Shown here: positions 1-9,085 of the stretch, piece after piece
Position numbering within the stretch: the stretch's first letter is position 1
Layout: each line of letters begins with the position of its first letter
Assembly (NCBI GenBank): GCA_037447655.1
Contig: JBBHKE010001956.1
Span: 44,698 to 57,197 of the forward strand
Source of the DNA: Zygnema cylindricum
Taxonomy: Eukaryota; Streptophyta; Zygnematophyceae; Zygnematales; Zygnemataceae
Direction of reading: 5' to 3'
Length of the DNA: 12,500 nucleotides
Notes under the pieces: generated by a model
Database searches by the model: none
Seen by the model: only the letters and a program-made list of their open reading frames with translations
What the model was told of the DNA's origin: nothing
Program-made: the position numbers and the translations under genes

Positions 1-82
1 GCTGAACAGCTGTGTTCCACAATAATACTGCAAATAGACCGCCAAAATCAATAGTGAGAGTTCAGAAAAGACGTTGAGAAGC

Positions 83-590
83 TTACTTTCGTCTGCGGTT
101 TCCCTTTGGCCAGAAGAAGAGAAGGGCAACAACAATCGCTGCGACGCCACCAGCAACCTGCAAAACCAAAGCACTCAATTTGAAAAAACTTGGCTCGAAA
201 CAGTCCAGAAAAAGAGAAGAAAATTTGAGAAGATAGGGCAGAAAAGATAAGGATCAACACTCCCATTATAGACACTGCTTTTAGAATGATATAAAGGTTG
301 TTATACTTCAGCTATATAGGGTCTTCTATATGGCTGAAAAGAATCTTCGCAATAGTTTAATATGCCCATTCTTGGGCAGCATTTCATTTAGAAATCATAA
401 ATACAGAAAATAAAAATTAACGATAAAAAAATAAGAAAAAAGGCAAGATTCGCAACCAAAGACGCTTCCAAAAGAAAATAATGATTGACGTCTCTCCCTT
501 CACTCTCACCTGTTTTATTATCATGTTCAATGGCATATCCTCGCCAATAGAAGATTCCTCTGTCGCCTTTCTCAAAGCTTGTTCATCACC
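83..590 (-). other. Exons 9-10: C-terminal membrane anchor
   Basis: Exon 9 (590-510) encodes a short acidic spacer, GDEQALRKATEESSIGEDMP then LNMIIKQ. Exon 10 (157-83) encodes one hydrophobic segment of about 16 residues, VAGGVAAIVVALLFFW, and the eight-residue tail PKGNRRRK before a TAA stop. A single hydrophobic span within 30 residues of the C-terminus, with no N-terminal signal peptide, is the tail-anchored protein layout. The strongly basic tail would fit a peroxisomal, mitochondrial or plastid outer-membrane anchor as well as the ER; the sequence alone does not decide. Confidence 0.78.
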
Positions 591-3500
591 CTGATTCAAA
601 TTACAAAGTACAATACGCACATGAAATGAATGTAGAGAACAAGGATTATCGGTTTGAACTTTGTGTAACTACATCAAACACATACAGAACGAGGCCTTAA
701 AACAAGAAAAAAACTTCATACCCATGTAGGTTAAGGATTTTGGATTTTAAAAAGAAACGTTGTTTTTCTTTGGGTGTGAAATTACTCTACGACACATAGC
801 TCAAATCTGATTGACTCAAAGACTTAGCGGTTTAGTTTGAACCAGTTTCACCAAACTACAGCATGGCTTCCTAGCCTCATTTTCAACCACCATGTTATCC
901 GGAATGACTTTGACGCATAAAACAATTAATGCCCAAAATAATGCTCCACAATTAACATCTGGTGAGACCATCTTCTCCTCGTTCATCTTTTTGATTCATA
1001 TGCCCTGAAAAAGGCTACGACTTCACCAACTTTAGGAGGTCATTCCTCATAAACTGAACGAGAACTAATGAAAAACCATACAAATGAAGAAGCAAGTCGA
1101 TGCATTACCAGAAGCTAAGTATATACATTAATTTGCCGAAAAAACGAACATCCAAGGACGTTCTTGGACTGGGGAGGGTTCACGCAATTTAGTAAGTACC
1201 TTACCATAACGTGATGCCCTCTCAGACCATTTGTTGAAATGTACGACTTTCTTTCCTAGCAGACTTACGTAGTGGCTACCACCAGAACCCCACTAACACT
1301 GAAAAATACAGCCTTCAAATGACACCTTACTACTTTAGCCTTAAATATGACCTGAAAAACAGTTTCTGAATGATACCTTTCCTTCCAGATATACTTGGAC
1401 AGATTTGTGTTGGCATTTATTGCTGCACGATGCCACTCTGATTTGTGGAAGCGTGCCCAATATGAAATATCTTGGTGACAAAATAGAATATAGAAATACC
1501 TGGTTAGTGATGGTTTACACTGAACTGAATTGCACCTCTATGTGCCACATGTGTTGGAAATTCTCTGTACTTTTCGGTTTCAACAGTTCACGGCACCACG
1601 ACAAGTTGCAAGTGATTCAATCTTCTGACCCTAACCCAAAAATGTGAAGGATTCTTAAACTAACGGGGGTGTACCGGTGATCCATAGCCCTCTGTTCTTC
1701 TGCGGAGACTCCCTTAACAGAACGAGATGCCTTGGGCATGGACATCTGAGACAGTGCAAGCTTACGGATGCAAAAATGTTGGTTTCATTCGACACCTGTT
1801 TCAAGGGTTTACCATCCTCAAATATCAATTAAGATCATTATCGCTACTTTCTAAGGGTTATGTGCCATGCTATCCTATTGATTTGAAGCGCCACACTCGG
1901 AATGAATCTAGGCTTTCTGTAGGTAACTGATGGGATCGGTTTTTTATGATTTTTCAGCATAATTTGGACAAAACATTAAACAACTACATATCTTGAAACC
2001 TTGGAATAGGTGACTACTCAAGCTGCCGGTGTACCATTTTAGCATCTATAGTACTAAAGACAAACTAATCATTCTTGCTGGCAACCTAATGTGAATGGGG
2101 TTACCTTTTGGCCATTGCCACGTTCCCATATATCAGTTCACTACAGCAAATGAGCCGGCTAATAAAATCGACCATGAATGGGCCTCGTTATTCAAAGCTT
2201 CCTGAACACCACCTGTTAGATAGAAAATGAACTATTGTACTTTTGGGCACGAGATGTTAAGTTACTGTGCATTGCAGCTGTACCGGAGATATAGCATTTG
2301 CTGACTAAGGAAAATCACTCCTTGCTCGGCGAGTTAAAGACTGAGTTGTTGTGACAATCTGGAAGGGTGTGCCCAGTGAGCTCAAGAAGCTTATTTCTAC
2401 AGGTGATGCGCACAGTGAACCTTCTGGATTCCATAGAGATCATTGCTTAGACAGCCACGGCTTTGGGCAAAGCCACAGTTGAGAGAGGCTGGGCTGGGGG
2501 GAAGCTAAACAGCTTGGGCTTATTGCCCAAGCATTTCAATATCGACACATGGCAAATTTCATCAAATGTCGTCCACAAGAAACTCAAAAGTACACTCACC
2601 ACGTCAACCCCTCTCCTTCTAAGCTCCTGCCGTCTCAACTCCTCAGCAGCTGCCAGTGCCGCTGTCTCCTGTCTCAGCCTCTCTGACGCCTGTTGTCGCG
2701 TCACGCTGCCTGCAGGGGCCTTCTCCACTTCCTAACAGAGAGGCATGTACCAAATAAAAGGGTGAGTTGAAAGCATAGACTGAAACACTTCTGTACAAGG
2801 CTTTGACCCTGACAAAAAACTTGACATTTCAAAATACTTGACCAGGTTTCACTTAATATCAAGTCATCACATGTCCTTTATCATGCGTGCATAAAATGCA
2901 GGTATCCTTTTTCCTGTTCATATGACAACTAATTTAAAGAAGAAAAAATTATAAGCGTGAAAAAAAAAAAAAAAAAAAAAAACGTCTACAGACCTTGGTA
3001 CTTTCCTGGAATATCTGTCACACAAGAATTAGCTTTTGCACACTTTATTTCCTGGTATGAGAAGCAAGCCTTAGCAGTGTAGCATCATCGCCATCTAAAG
3101 CAGGTCAACAGCAAGAAAGTCACATCATGTCATGCAAAAAGTACTTCCCAGAAGATTTTCAATAATTAAGCAGGCGAATAGAACAACAACTAGCTAACCT
3201 TTTTGAGATTTTCAATGGCCTTGATGCGGTTCCGAACTTGTTGAAAAGGAGAAGTATCGACCTCAGACTTTCCAGGAGAACCAGCCGCAGAAACACCTCC
3301 ATAATCGATACGTGAATCTGCTGAGTTGCTTGCAGGACTAGCTGACTGCTTCTCTCTTACGGAAGGAGACATTCCTCCAGAGGAGCTGGTTTGCATGGAA
3401 TCTCTATCTGAACTTGACCGTGGAGTGAGCGAAGGAGAGGAAACAGGGGGAGAAGGAGAAGAAGCGCGTGCAGGCGAAAATGTACGGACAGGTGAGGGGC

Positions 3501-6500
3501 TATTAGATTTTGCAGTCGATAAGATTGGAGAAGCTGCAGGTTCTGGAGTTGGAATTTGAGTGGGAGGAGCACTAATCTCGGGAGGAGAGCTAATCTCGGG
3601 AGGAGAGCTAATCTCGGGAGGAGAGCTAATCTCGGGAGGAGAGCTAATCTCTGGAGGAGAGCTAATCTCGGGAGAAGAACTTATCTCCGGTGAAGCAGCC
3701 GCAGGTGCGGAAGAACCGTTAGCCTCCATAACTGATGCAACTGATGCTGGCTTAGGGATTTCTAGTGAAAGAGATGTCAGCTGCTTGGGTGCCCCTCCAC
3801 CTGTGGCAGCAGCAGCAGCGGCAGCTGCAGCAGCTGCTTCTTGTTTTTTTTTGGCAGCATTTGCCCTCTGCACAGTCACAAAAGGACTGTCAATTACAAA
3901 ACACAACTGTGCGTCGAGCTTTGATGTCATCCAATGCAGTACAAAGAACTACCATGCCCAGGAGTAAACCTTAAACAAGGCATGTCTTAATTGTGTACGG
4001 AAAAAATGCAGTGAAACACTGCAGCCAGACAGCAAGCTCTGTGACACAGACCCACAATCCCGAAGCAATCCTCTGAGCCTGCTTTTCAAACAGAAGCCTA
4101 TAATCTTATTCATCAAACATACCGTCTTCACAAACTGAATATATCCAATTTCAATTTCTGTAATTAACAAAGCTTCTATCAAAATCACGTATTTCAACAT
4201 TGGATGTCACTAACAGCATTTAAATAAATATATCCATCACCATCACTATGCTTCAGGAGCAAAAATGTGCGATCTGCTATAAGTGGTTTAGACAAGTCAT
4301 TCCAAAGGTCTATGTGCCACTCCAAAATGGGTGGAATGAACCGCACCATAAGTGCAATTTTTGCTCGCTCTTCATCAGTGAGGACAAAGGTTGTCTTCAC
4401 ATGAATCCGGCCACCACTGTTGAAACTCACGAATTCATCTCGAAAACCCTTCTCCACAATTGACGGCACAGTTATTGCTGCACCATCACACAAGATCGTC
4501 TTAAGAGTGATTGAAAAGGGAAGATCAATACGGACCTTAGCTGGACTGCTTCACTGCTTCCTTATGTTGTTTGCTTTGCAAAACATGAACACTACAGCAT
4601 TTGCAACTTTCCTTACATTTGTATTCAGCAATGTTCTGCTAAAAGATATCCCTTCAACCCTTATTTACTTACACGCTCGTCCAATCGGTACCTCAGTCTT
4701 TGCATCATAAAGCGTCAACGTCACAGAATCCGACAAGTTGAGCACAGGGCTGCATGAAAAAAAAGGAACCATTCGCAATAAGAAAAAAATATAAACTGAC
4801 CATACTCAAGCAGATGAACTCCTAAAACTGTTTGCTTCATAAACTGCCATGTACTTATCAACAAGCAAAATTCATATACCATTGAAAAAGCCTCTTGGCT
4901 GCTCTTGACCCCCAGTAACAGTCATAGTAAGTAGATGGAAGGCATTTCATTAATACTGAGAACACATGGCCTGACAGAATCAGCCTCAGCTTTGCACGAT
5001 TCAGGTACAACTGAAGGGTAGAAACATCAGGCCTCAGAATGTGCATATGGCACACATACAAGTTGAAATCCGAAAGAAATGGACGAATTGAGGACGAGCC
5101 TGATGCTGCACCAAACGCGGCTTGCGCTCCCGTGCTATTCTCCGCCCTTCCCATACTTACTGGAAGCACATTTGCAGTTATTTAGCATCTCAGTGTCAAC
5201 TTTAGAAATACACCAGCTAAAAAGATAAACCGAGGGTACTGATGCCAAGTTCTGATAGCTAAACTTGATGTAGTATTGATCACACTATTTTCCAGATATA
5301 TTGCATATTTTTGAATTAAAAAGCACGCCACTAAGTGAAGAGATTGGTTATCCACTAATTTCACTTAGAAGAGGGTAGAAATTGCAATAGAAAAAGTAAA
5401 CTATTCAATTATTTGATACCTGCATGCCTGTAGGACAGCCGTGCATTTTCAGAAACATTGACATACGACAACCCAAGGGCATATAATTTTGTCCTACAAC
5501 TTTGGAAAAGCTAGGTAGTAGTTCACTATCGGTGCTAATAAAAAAGGACCGTTCCAACATTGTCCTCACTACTCCACTGGGATTTTGGATTGGAATATAC
5601 CAGTCGAAACAGTCTTACATGTCAATTGAAATGCTACAATAGACAATCTAACAATAACGCGATGTGGAATCAAATTGAAAAATTCAAAGTGTGTTAACAG
5701 TCATTCGTCATTGGCACAAAAAAAGACAACTCGGCCCTGCATCGCGGAAAGTGCATCCCCCTTTGTTGACATGGTTTCTCTACATCAGTGACATAATGAA
5801 GTATTCTGATGATTCCGACACGAGTGACCAGAAATAGCCTTTAAAATGTGAATGTTGCAAGGACATATACAAAATCGTCAGAAAAATCCCTTAAGAAATG
5901 CCTTTTCAAGCCCTTTGATATCTTGTTGAAAACGAATTGAATGATACAAACTAAAGTTGTGATTGACGGTAACATGCAAAGCACAGGTCTAAAGGTAGTA
6001 TGACCAAATTAGTGAGGACAAGAATTGGCATAGATTATTTAATTAGGTTGAGTAATTTCGTTTGTTCATGAACTCTGAACATGTATGAGTGCGGCCATTC
6101 TAATTTCCCATTCATATTGTCAGACTGTCTATACTATTTCTGGTGGATAATGTAACAATTAATCTCTCTGATATCCATATCCCAGACAGACAGCTTTGAA
6201 ATGCAATCTTCTGTAGTCATAAACTCAAGAAAATCAAGAATCGAGAGCGTTACAGGATCTAAAATAAAAATAGTACTAGTGCCATTTTTTCTACAAAACG
6301 CAACTGCAAAGCTCTAACTTCCTGCGAATTGCAAAGTGAGCCCTATACGCTCACCTTTAACTGCATACTTGTTGCCAGCCTCCGCTGCAAAAACCACACA
6401 ACAAATGTGCCATTGAGAGGGAGAGAGAGAGGGAGAGGGAGAGGAACACACCAGAAATAACCTTTCAGTGTCACAGAACAATCTCGCATAGAAAGAATCA

Positions 6501-6942
6501 GGAAAGGTCTTTGAGTATAATAGCATAACAAGCAAGCCAAAAAAATATAAAAACATAATAAAAATTAAAGGACTCGAAGTTCCATATTTCCCTGTGATCC
6601 ACTGATAGGAAAAACCTATCACCTACTAAAAAACCTTAACCTGTCCTTCCTTTGGTCCTATGCGGCCAGGCTCATCTCAAAATTGGTGTCTCACAATAGA
6701 TTTGAGTCCACAATACTATCTAATCTCCATTCTAGTACAGAAAAGGTGAAGATTCCTTACCTCCCGTCCCTGGGAGGTCCACAACTTCCAGCACTGGAAG
6801 AACAAAAAGGCATGTCAGAAGTCAGTAAAGAAAAAAAAATCTAAACAGAAAAAGGTTTGACAGCAAAATCCAGCCAAACATAAGGCAGCAATGCGTGACG
6901 TGATAGCTTGGGCTCACCTGTAACCTTGATGGACCCTGGCAT
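83..6942 (-). CDS. Plant C2-like, tail-anchored protein of unknown function (10 coding exons, 471 aa)
   Basis: Coding exons, in transcript order on the minus strand: 6942-6918, 6793-6761, 6384-6355, 5159-5060, 4749-4673, 4540-4347, 3867-3199, 2731-2600, 590-510 and 157-83. All introns are GT-AG; the lengths sum to 1416 nt and every junction keeps frame. Residues 1-153 form a C2-like domain starting MPGSIKVTVLEVVDLPG, with KVSMGRAE, LSDFNFPVLNLSDSVTLTLY, SIVEKGFRDEF and HVKTTFVLTDEERAKIALMR. From memory (no search run), this order matches an uncharacterised plant family whose members begin MPGTIQVSVLEF and carry a VSMGK...FPL...SIVEKG...FVLSEEER..R.MR pattern. Then come a charged helix (154-163), Ala11 (164-174), a Ser/Pro-rich linker with PPEISS repeats (about 210-252), a charged helical segment (about 359-425) and the hydrophobic tail VAGGVAAIVVALLFFW (448-463) ending PKGNRRRK. 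I infer a tail-anchored membrane protein with a cytosolic head. The weakest points are the 2.0-kb intron, which could hide an exon, and the weak donor at 4346. Confidence 0.82.
591..2599 (-). other. Long intron 8 of the C2-like gene
   Basis: This 2009-bp intron runs from donor GTGAGT to an acceptor ending GAATCAG. It holds only short open frames with atypical composition, for example 1405-1647 and 1727-1930 on the plus strand, and I see no transposon ends or RNA gene in it. A further small phase-0 exon cannot be excluded by eye. Confidence 0.6.
2600..2731 (-). other. Exon 8: charged coiled-coil-like segment
   Basis: The exon encodes residues 377-420, from EVEKAPAGSVTRQQASERL to RRRGVDV. It is rich in Glu, Arg, Gln, Ala and Leu with no Pro or Gly in its central 30 residues, typical of an amphipathic helix or coiled coil. 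The acceptor is CTGTTAG|GAAGTG and the donor GACGTG|GTGAGT. It is in phase with exons 7 and 9. Confidence 0.8.
2960..2982 (+). repeat. A23 homopolymer in intron 7
   Basis: Twenty-three consecutive A residues on the plus strand, T23 in the transcript, within the 467-bp intron between exons 7 and 8. No flanking duplication was seen, so I call it a simple homopolymer rather than a retroposon tail. Confidence 0.9.
3199..3867 (-). other. Exon 7: low-complexity Ser/Pro linker exon
   Basis: This 669-nt exon encodes residues 154-376. It opens with RANAAKKKQE, which completes the charged helix started by exon 6, and then an Ala11 run encoded by mixed GCN codons. The middle is Ser/Pro-rich with many SP and PP dipeptides, hence likely disordered and open to proline-directed phosphorylation (inference). 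The end, SPFQQVRNRIKAIENLKK, returns to a charged helical pattern continued by exon 8. The acceptor is GTGCAG|AGG and the donor AAG|GTTAGC, both in phase 0. The open frame runs upstream to 3930, but the splice acceptor and the family-like motif at the exon 6/7 join place the exon start at 3867. Confidence 0.83.
3572..3697 (-). repeat. 18-bp coding minisatellite (PPEISS hexapeptide repeats)
   Basis: About seven tandem 18-bp units, reading ctaatctcgggaggagag on the plus strand, start at 3572, 3590, 3608, 3626, 3644, 3662 and 3680. The first four are identical; the fifth has one change and the last two drift. Each unit encodes one S-P-P-E-I-S hexapeptide on the minus strand (residues about 210-252). 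Near-identity of the DNA, not only of the protein, points to recent slippage-type expansion. The complementary strand is also open across the repeat (ISGGEL units), a by-product of the repeat. Confidence 0.93.
5160..6354 (-). other. Intron 3 of the C2-like gene
   Basis: This 1195-bp intron runs from GTGAGC to TTCCAG and separates the tiny exon 3 from exon 4. It is AT-rich and I see no other gene or transposon ends in it. The placement is supported by the residues rebuilt across the join (YAVK then VSMG). Confidence 0.7.
6415..6445 (+). repeat. GA-rich simple repeat (intronic polypyrimidine tract on the minus strand)
   Basis: A run of gagagg/gagaga units lies in intron 2, about 30-60 nt upstream of the exon 3 acceptor. 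On the transcribed strand it reads CT-rich, so it may help define the tiny 30-nt exon. Confidence 0.8.
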
Positions 6943-6998
6943 ACTGTCTAACCCCTGCCAGCACCGGAGCTTATTGGAAGGTCATGTGTGAGACAAAT

Positions 6999-7035
6999 GA
7001 GAGAGGAGGAGAGAAGGACAATCAAAAAAAAAAAA
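6999..7035 (-). promoter_or_regulatory. CT-rich leader / Y-patch and T12 run upstream of the start codon
   Basis: On the minus strand this stretch reads as a T12 run followed by CTTCTCTCCTCCTCTCTC, 57-93 bp upstream of the ATG. Pyrimidine patches are common in plant core promoters and 5' leaders. I see no good TATA box, so the transcription start is not defined. Confidence 0.4.
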
Positions 7036-7089
7036 GTAAGACGGAAACCTTGGAGAAGAGGTTCCAAGCTTAAGAATGAACCTAACAGC

Positions 7090-7097
7090 CACGTGTC
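7090..7097 (-). promoter_or_regulatory. G-box / ABRE-like element in the C2-like gene promoter
   Basis: The plus strand reads GCCACGTGTCC, which contains the palindromic G-box CACGTG (7090-7095) and the ABRE core ACGTGTC (7091-7097). It lies about 150 bp upstream of the start codon at 6942. In plants such sites bind bZIP (ABF/HY5 type) or bHLH (PIF type) factors and often confer abscisic acid or light responses. Regulation of this gene by them is an inference from position. Confidence 0.55.
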
Positions 7098-7142
7098 CAA
7101 CCTCAATTTACTCTACTCTGGCTTGTGCTGAAATTGGTACAG

Positions 7143-7365
7143 TACACCGCCAATCGTTATTAGCGTGTAAGTTTTTTTAGCGTATACGAATAATTAGCGT
7201 GGTTTACGCTAATTGGGAATTTGGAATTTTTCGAAGAAATCGTCTATTCTAATTGAGAATTAGGGTTTTTTTTTTAAATAGTGTGGATAATTCTATTTGA
7301 GAATAAAAATAAAAAAAAGCGGGACGGAATTAGCGTACACAACGCTAATAACGATTGGCGGTGTA
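7143..7365. mobile_element. 223-bp MITE with perfect 24-bp terminal inverted repeats
   Basis: The left end at 7143-7166 (TACACCGCCAATCGTTATTA and on to GCGT) is the exact reverse complement of the right end at 7342-7365. The terminal TA on each side could be a 2-bp target duplication, as in Stowaway/mariner-type elements, leaving CACCGCC as the true end. Internal TTAGCGT motifs recur in both orientations, and there is no coding capacity for a transposase. It lies about 200 bp upstream of the C2-like gene start codon. A diverged relative is at 9944-10133. Confidence 0.85.
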
Positions 7366-7639
7366 GTGTGCAACCCTGGCAGGAAATGTATGGCGCCAGT
7401 AGCCACTTCCACATTCACTCCATTGCTTCTACCCAATCGTCTAAAATTATCACACGTACGGAGAATCTGCAAAATCATGTGCAAGTCACAGCAGGAGGGG
7501 CAATTTATCTGCCGCGATGGGCGGCAGCCAATGCTGTGTGAAACCGCTGCAATCGACGGAAAGAGCGCTTCGAGCCTCGGACTCCCGGCGGTTCGCTACC
7601 CAAAAGGTTTGGACACACATCAGAGCGTGTTGTAACGTA
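7366..7639. other. Unassigned spacer between two transposons
   Basis: About 270 bp between the MITE and the hAT-like element. It has open frames on both strands but no splice-site framework or recognisable protein motif. It is GC-richer than its surroundings. I assign nothing to it. Confidence 0.5.
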
Positions 7640-8101
7640 TAGTCAGAGGTCGCAATCGCGTACCCGAATCCGTACCTGACCGTTACGCGACCGCCCGCCT
7701 CGGATCCGGAACGGATTCGGGTGCCAAATTTTGGGGGCCGGTCGGATTCGGGCGGGTGATTCACAAAAAAATTAAAAAAAATCGGGTACGGTCGGGTAAG
7801 CAAAAAACGAAAAAAAATGAAGGTTTTGTACTGTCCATACTATCCAACATTTCTTCTCTTGGTATTGTGGAAGGTATGAGGGAGATGTACCATTAATTTT
7901 GTACATACTCGGGTACGGGCGGGTACGGGTAGTCGCGAGAAATCGAGTTTCAGTTAAATTTAATTTTCGTAAACGCGTATCCGGTAACGGTTAACAATTT
8001 AGGAGCGTGACATAACCCGGTCGGGTATCGATGTTCAGATTTTGAAAAAAAAAATGTCGGTTTCGGGTATCTAAAATTTTGACTTTTGCGACCTCTGCCT
8101 A
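7640..8101. mobile_element. 462-bp hAT-like non-autonomous element
   Basis: The ends TAGTCAGAGGTCGCAA (7640-7655) and TTGCGACCTCTGCCTA (8086-8101) form 16-bp inverted repeats with one mismatch. The interior is full of GGGTACGG, CGGGTATC and CCCGAATCC motifs, a style I know from plant non-autonomous hAT elements. No transposase is encoded. I could not find a clean 8-bp target duplication (GTAACGTA against TAGGACGT is only partial), so the insertion is old, rearranged or mis-bounded. Confidence 0.65.
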
Positions 8102-8220
8102 TAGGACGTCTCACCGATATTCGATACGAAGGGTTAATGTGCATCTCGATGTGCGATATTTACCTGTGTTGGTATCGCGAGTGTTCAGCATTTGTGAAAG
8201 GCCGGAATTGAATAATTAAG

Positions 8221-8238
8221 CAAACTGTCACCAGTTTG
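8221..8238. repeat. Short perfect hairpin
   Basis: CAAACTG and CAGTTTG are perfect 7-bp arms around a TCAC loop, 33 bp before the hAT-type MITE duplication. Its function is unknown and it may be chance or a transposon remnant. Confidence 0.4.
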
Positions 8239-8270
8239 TACTAAGAGAATACATTTTATTAAGAAAGCAC

Positions 8271-8463
8271 TACTGTACTGTAGTGTTGTGTATCGAAGGC
8301 CCCTTGTCTATATTCGATATGTACCTAAATTCAGGTACCCGATAATCGATATATCGCTCCAATATATCAAGGAGCTCAATATCGTGATATCTATGCAATA
8401 TATCGGTCGATATCACGATAGGTTTTTATCGCGCGATAAATTTTTACCCGATATACAACACTA
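8271..8463. mobile_element. hAT-type MITE with perfect 8-bp target duplication
   Basis: The direct repeat GAAAGCAC flanks the element at 8263-8270 and 8464-8471, the 8-bp duplication expected of hAT insertion. The right end, read inward, is TAGTGTTGTATATCGGG; the left copy is TAGTGTTGTGTATCG at 8281, preceded by a ten-base TACTGTACTG extension. The interior is dense in CGATAT/ATATCG palindromes. It has no coding capacity. Confidence 0.75.
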
Positions 8464-8471
8464 GAAAGCAC

Positions 8472-9085
8472 GATGGTAAACCATCAGAGTACTTGGGAAC
8501 AAAAAATGGAAGGTGAAAATGAAACTGAAAAATAGAAAGCGAGTAGAAGCAAACTAAAAGAAAAACAGTGTGAAGGAAACTAACACAACAAAAAAAGCAA
8601 GTCAACCAATGACATTGAAAAGAACAACAAACATTAAAACAACAACAAAATAGCATAAGAAAAACAAAAACTCCTTCACCAAACTTCGACCTAGCTAACG
8701 AACTACTAAAAGCAGCCCCTTAATTTCCTCAGAGTTAGCGCAACACACTGAGGGAGTTCCATAGCGCATTGACGATCAACAACAGCAATAGAATGCCTAT
8801 AATAGTTGTAAATTCACACTTTGAAAAAATTATAGTTTATACTAGTTGAGGATTTTTTTTTGTGTCGGCAAACAAATTACTTAACGGGGCTTAAAATGGA
8901 ACGACTTTCAGTTAGTTATATGCGTGCTTAGCGAATGTTTGGCTAGCGTATTTCCCTATTTTACAATTGTAATCGTGTATTGAATAATTACCATAGTTGG
9001 GCCTATTTTTCTGTATAGAAGGTGTTGGGAGCTTGCAACCACAATGGCTCCATACTAGTTGTTGACTAGGATTACTTGAGGCACG
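8472..9085. other. AT-rich spacer without recognisable features
   Basis: The part to about 8660 is A-rich on the plus strand (many AAC and AAA words) and produces a low-complexity Phe/Cys-rich frame on the minus strand that I regard as spurious. The remainder is AT-rich with no convincing gene, RNA or repeat. Confidence 0.5.

Larger units (their letters stand above)
4347..6942 (-). other. C2-like domain exons 1-6 of the tail-anchored gene
   Basis: These six exons encode residues 1-153. Three are tiny (25, 33 and 30 nt) and are easily missed by gene finders. Junctions: ACAG|GTGAGC, GGGAG|GTAAGG, AAAG|GTGAGC, AACTT|GTATGT, GCGT|GTAAGT and ATG|GTGCGG for donors; acceptors end TTCCAG, TTGCAG, TTCCAG, ATGCAG, GTCCAG and, for exon 7, GTGCAG. 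Spliced together they give alternating hydrophobic strands (IKVTVLEV, KYAVKVSM, SVTLTLYD, RIDLPFSITLKTIL, GRIHVKTTFVL), as expected for a C2 beta-sandwich. The classical cluster of calcium-binding Asp residues is not obvious, so a calcium-independent lipid- or protein-binding role is possible. Compared with remembered flowering-plant members there is an extra loop at about residues 35-54, rich in Ala, Gly and Ser. Confidence 0.8.

Noticed and set aside
1405-1930. Two plus-strand frames inside intron 8
   Set aside because: Short, Cys/His/Trp-scattered random composition with no splice framework or recognisable motif.
2463-2735. Plus-strand frame opposite exon 8
   Set aside because: Antisense of the charged helical exon; no support of its own.
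3560-3967. Plus-strand frame with repeated ISGGEL units and a long Ala run
   Set aside because: It is the antisense shadow of the PPEISS and poly-Ala coding repeats of exon 7; the minus strand has splice sites and family motifs, the plus strand has neither.
4194-4493. Continuous 99-codon minus-strand frame taken as one exon
   Set aside because: Family-like FVLTDEERAKIALMR is restored only by splicing at 4347 to 3867; the extra 50 codons are best read as open intron sequence (kept as a possible retention isoform).
7281-7803. Overlapping frames on both strands across 7281-7803
   Set aside because: They run through the ends of the MITE and the hAT-like element, so they are composite artefacts of transposon and spacer sequence.
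8281-8463. CGATAT-rich stretch as a telomere- or origin-like repeat
   Set aside because: The repeats are not tandem and lie wholly inside an element bounded by an 8-bp target duplication.
8444-8656. Minus-strand Phe/Cys-rich frame resembling membrane protein
   Set aside because: Arises from A-rich plus-strand DNA and overlaps the hAT-type MITE end; low-complexity artefact.
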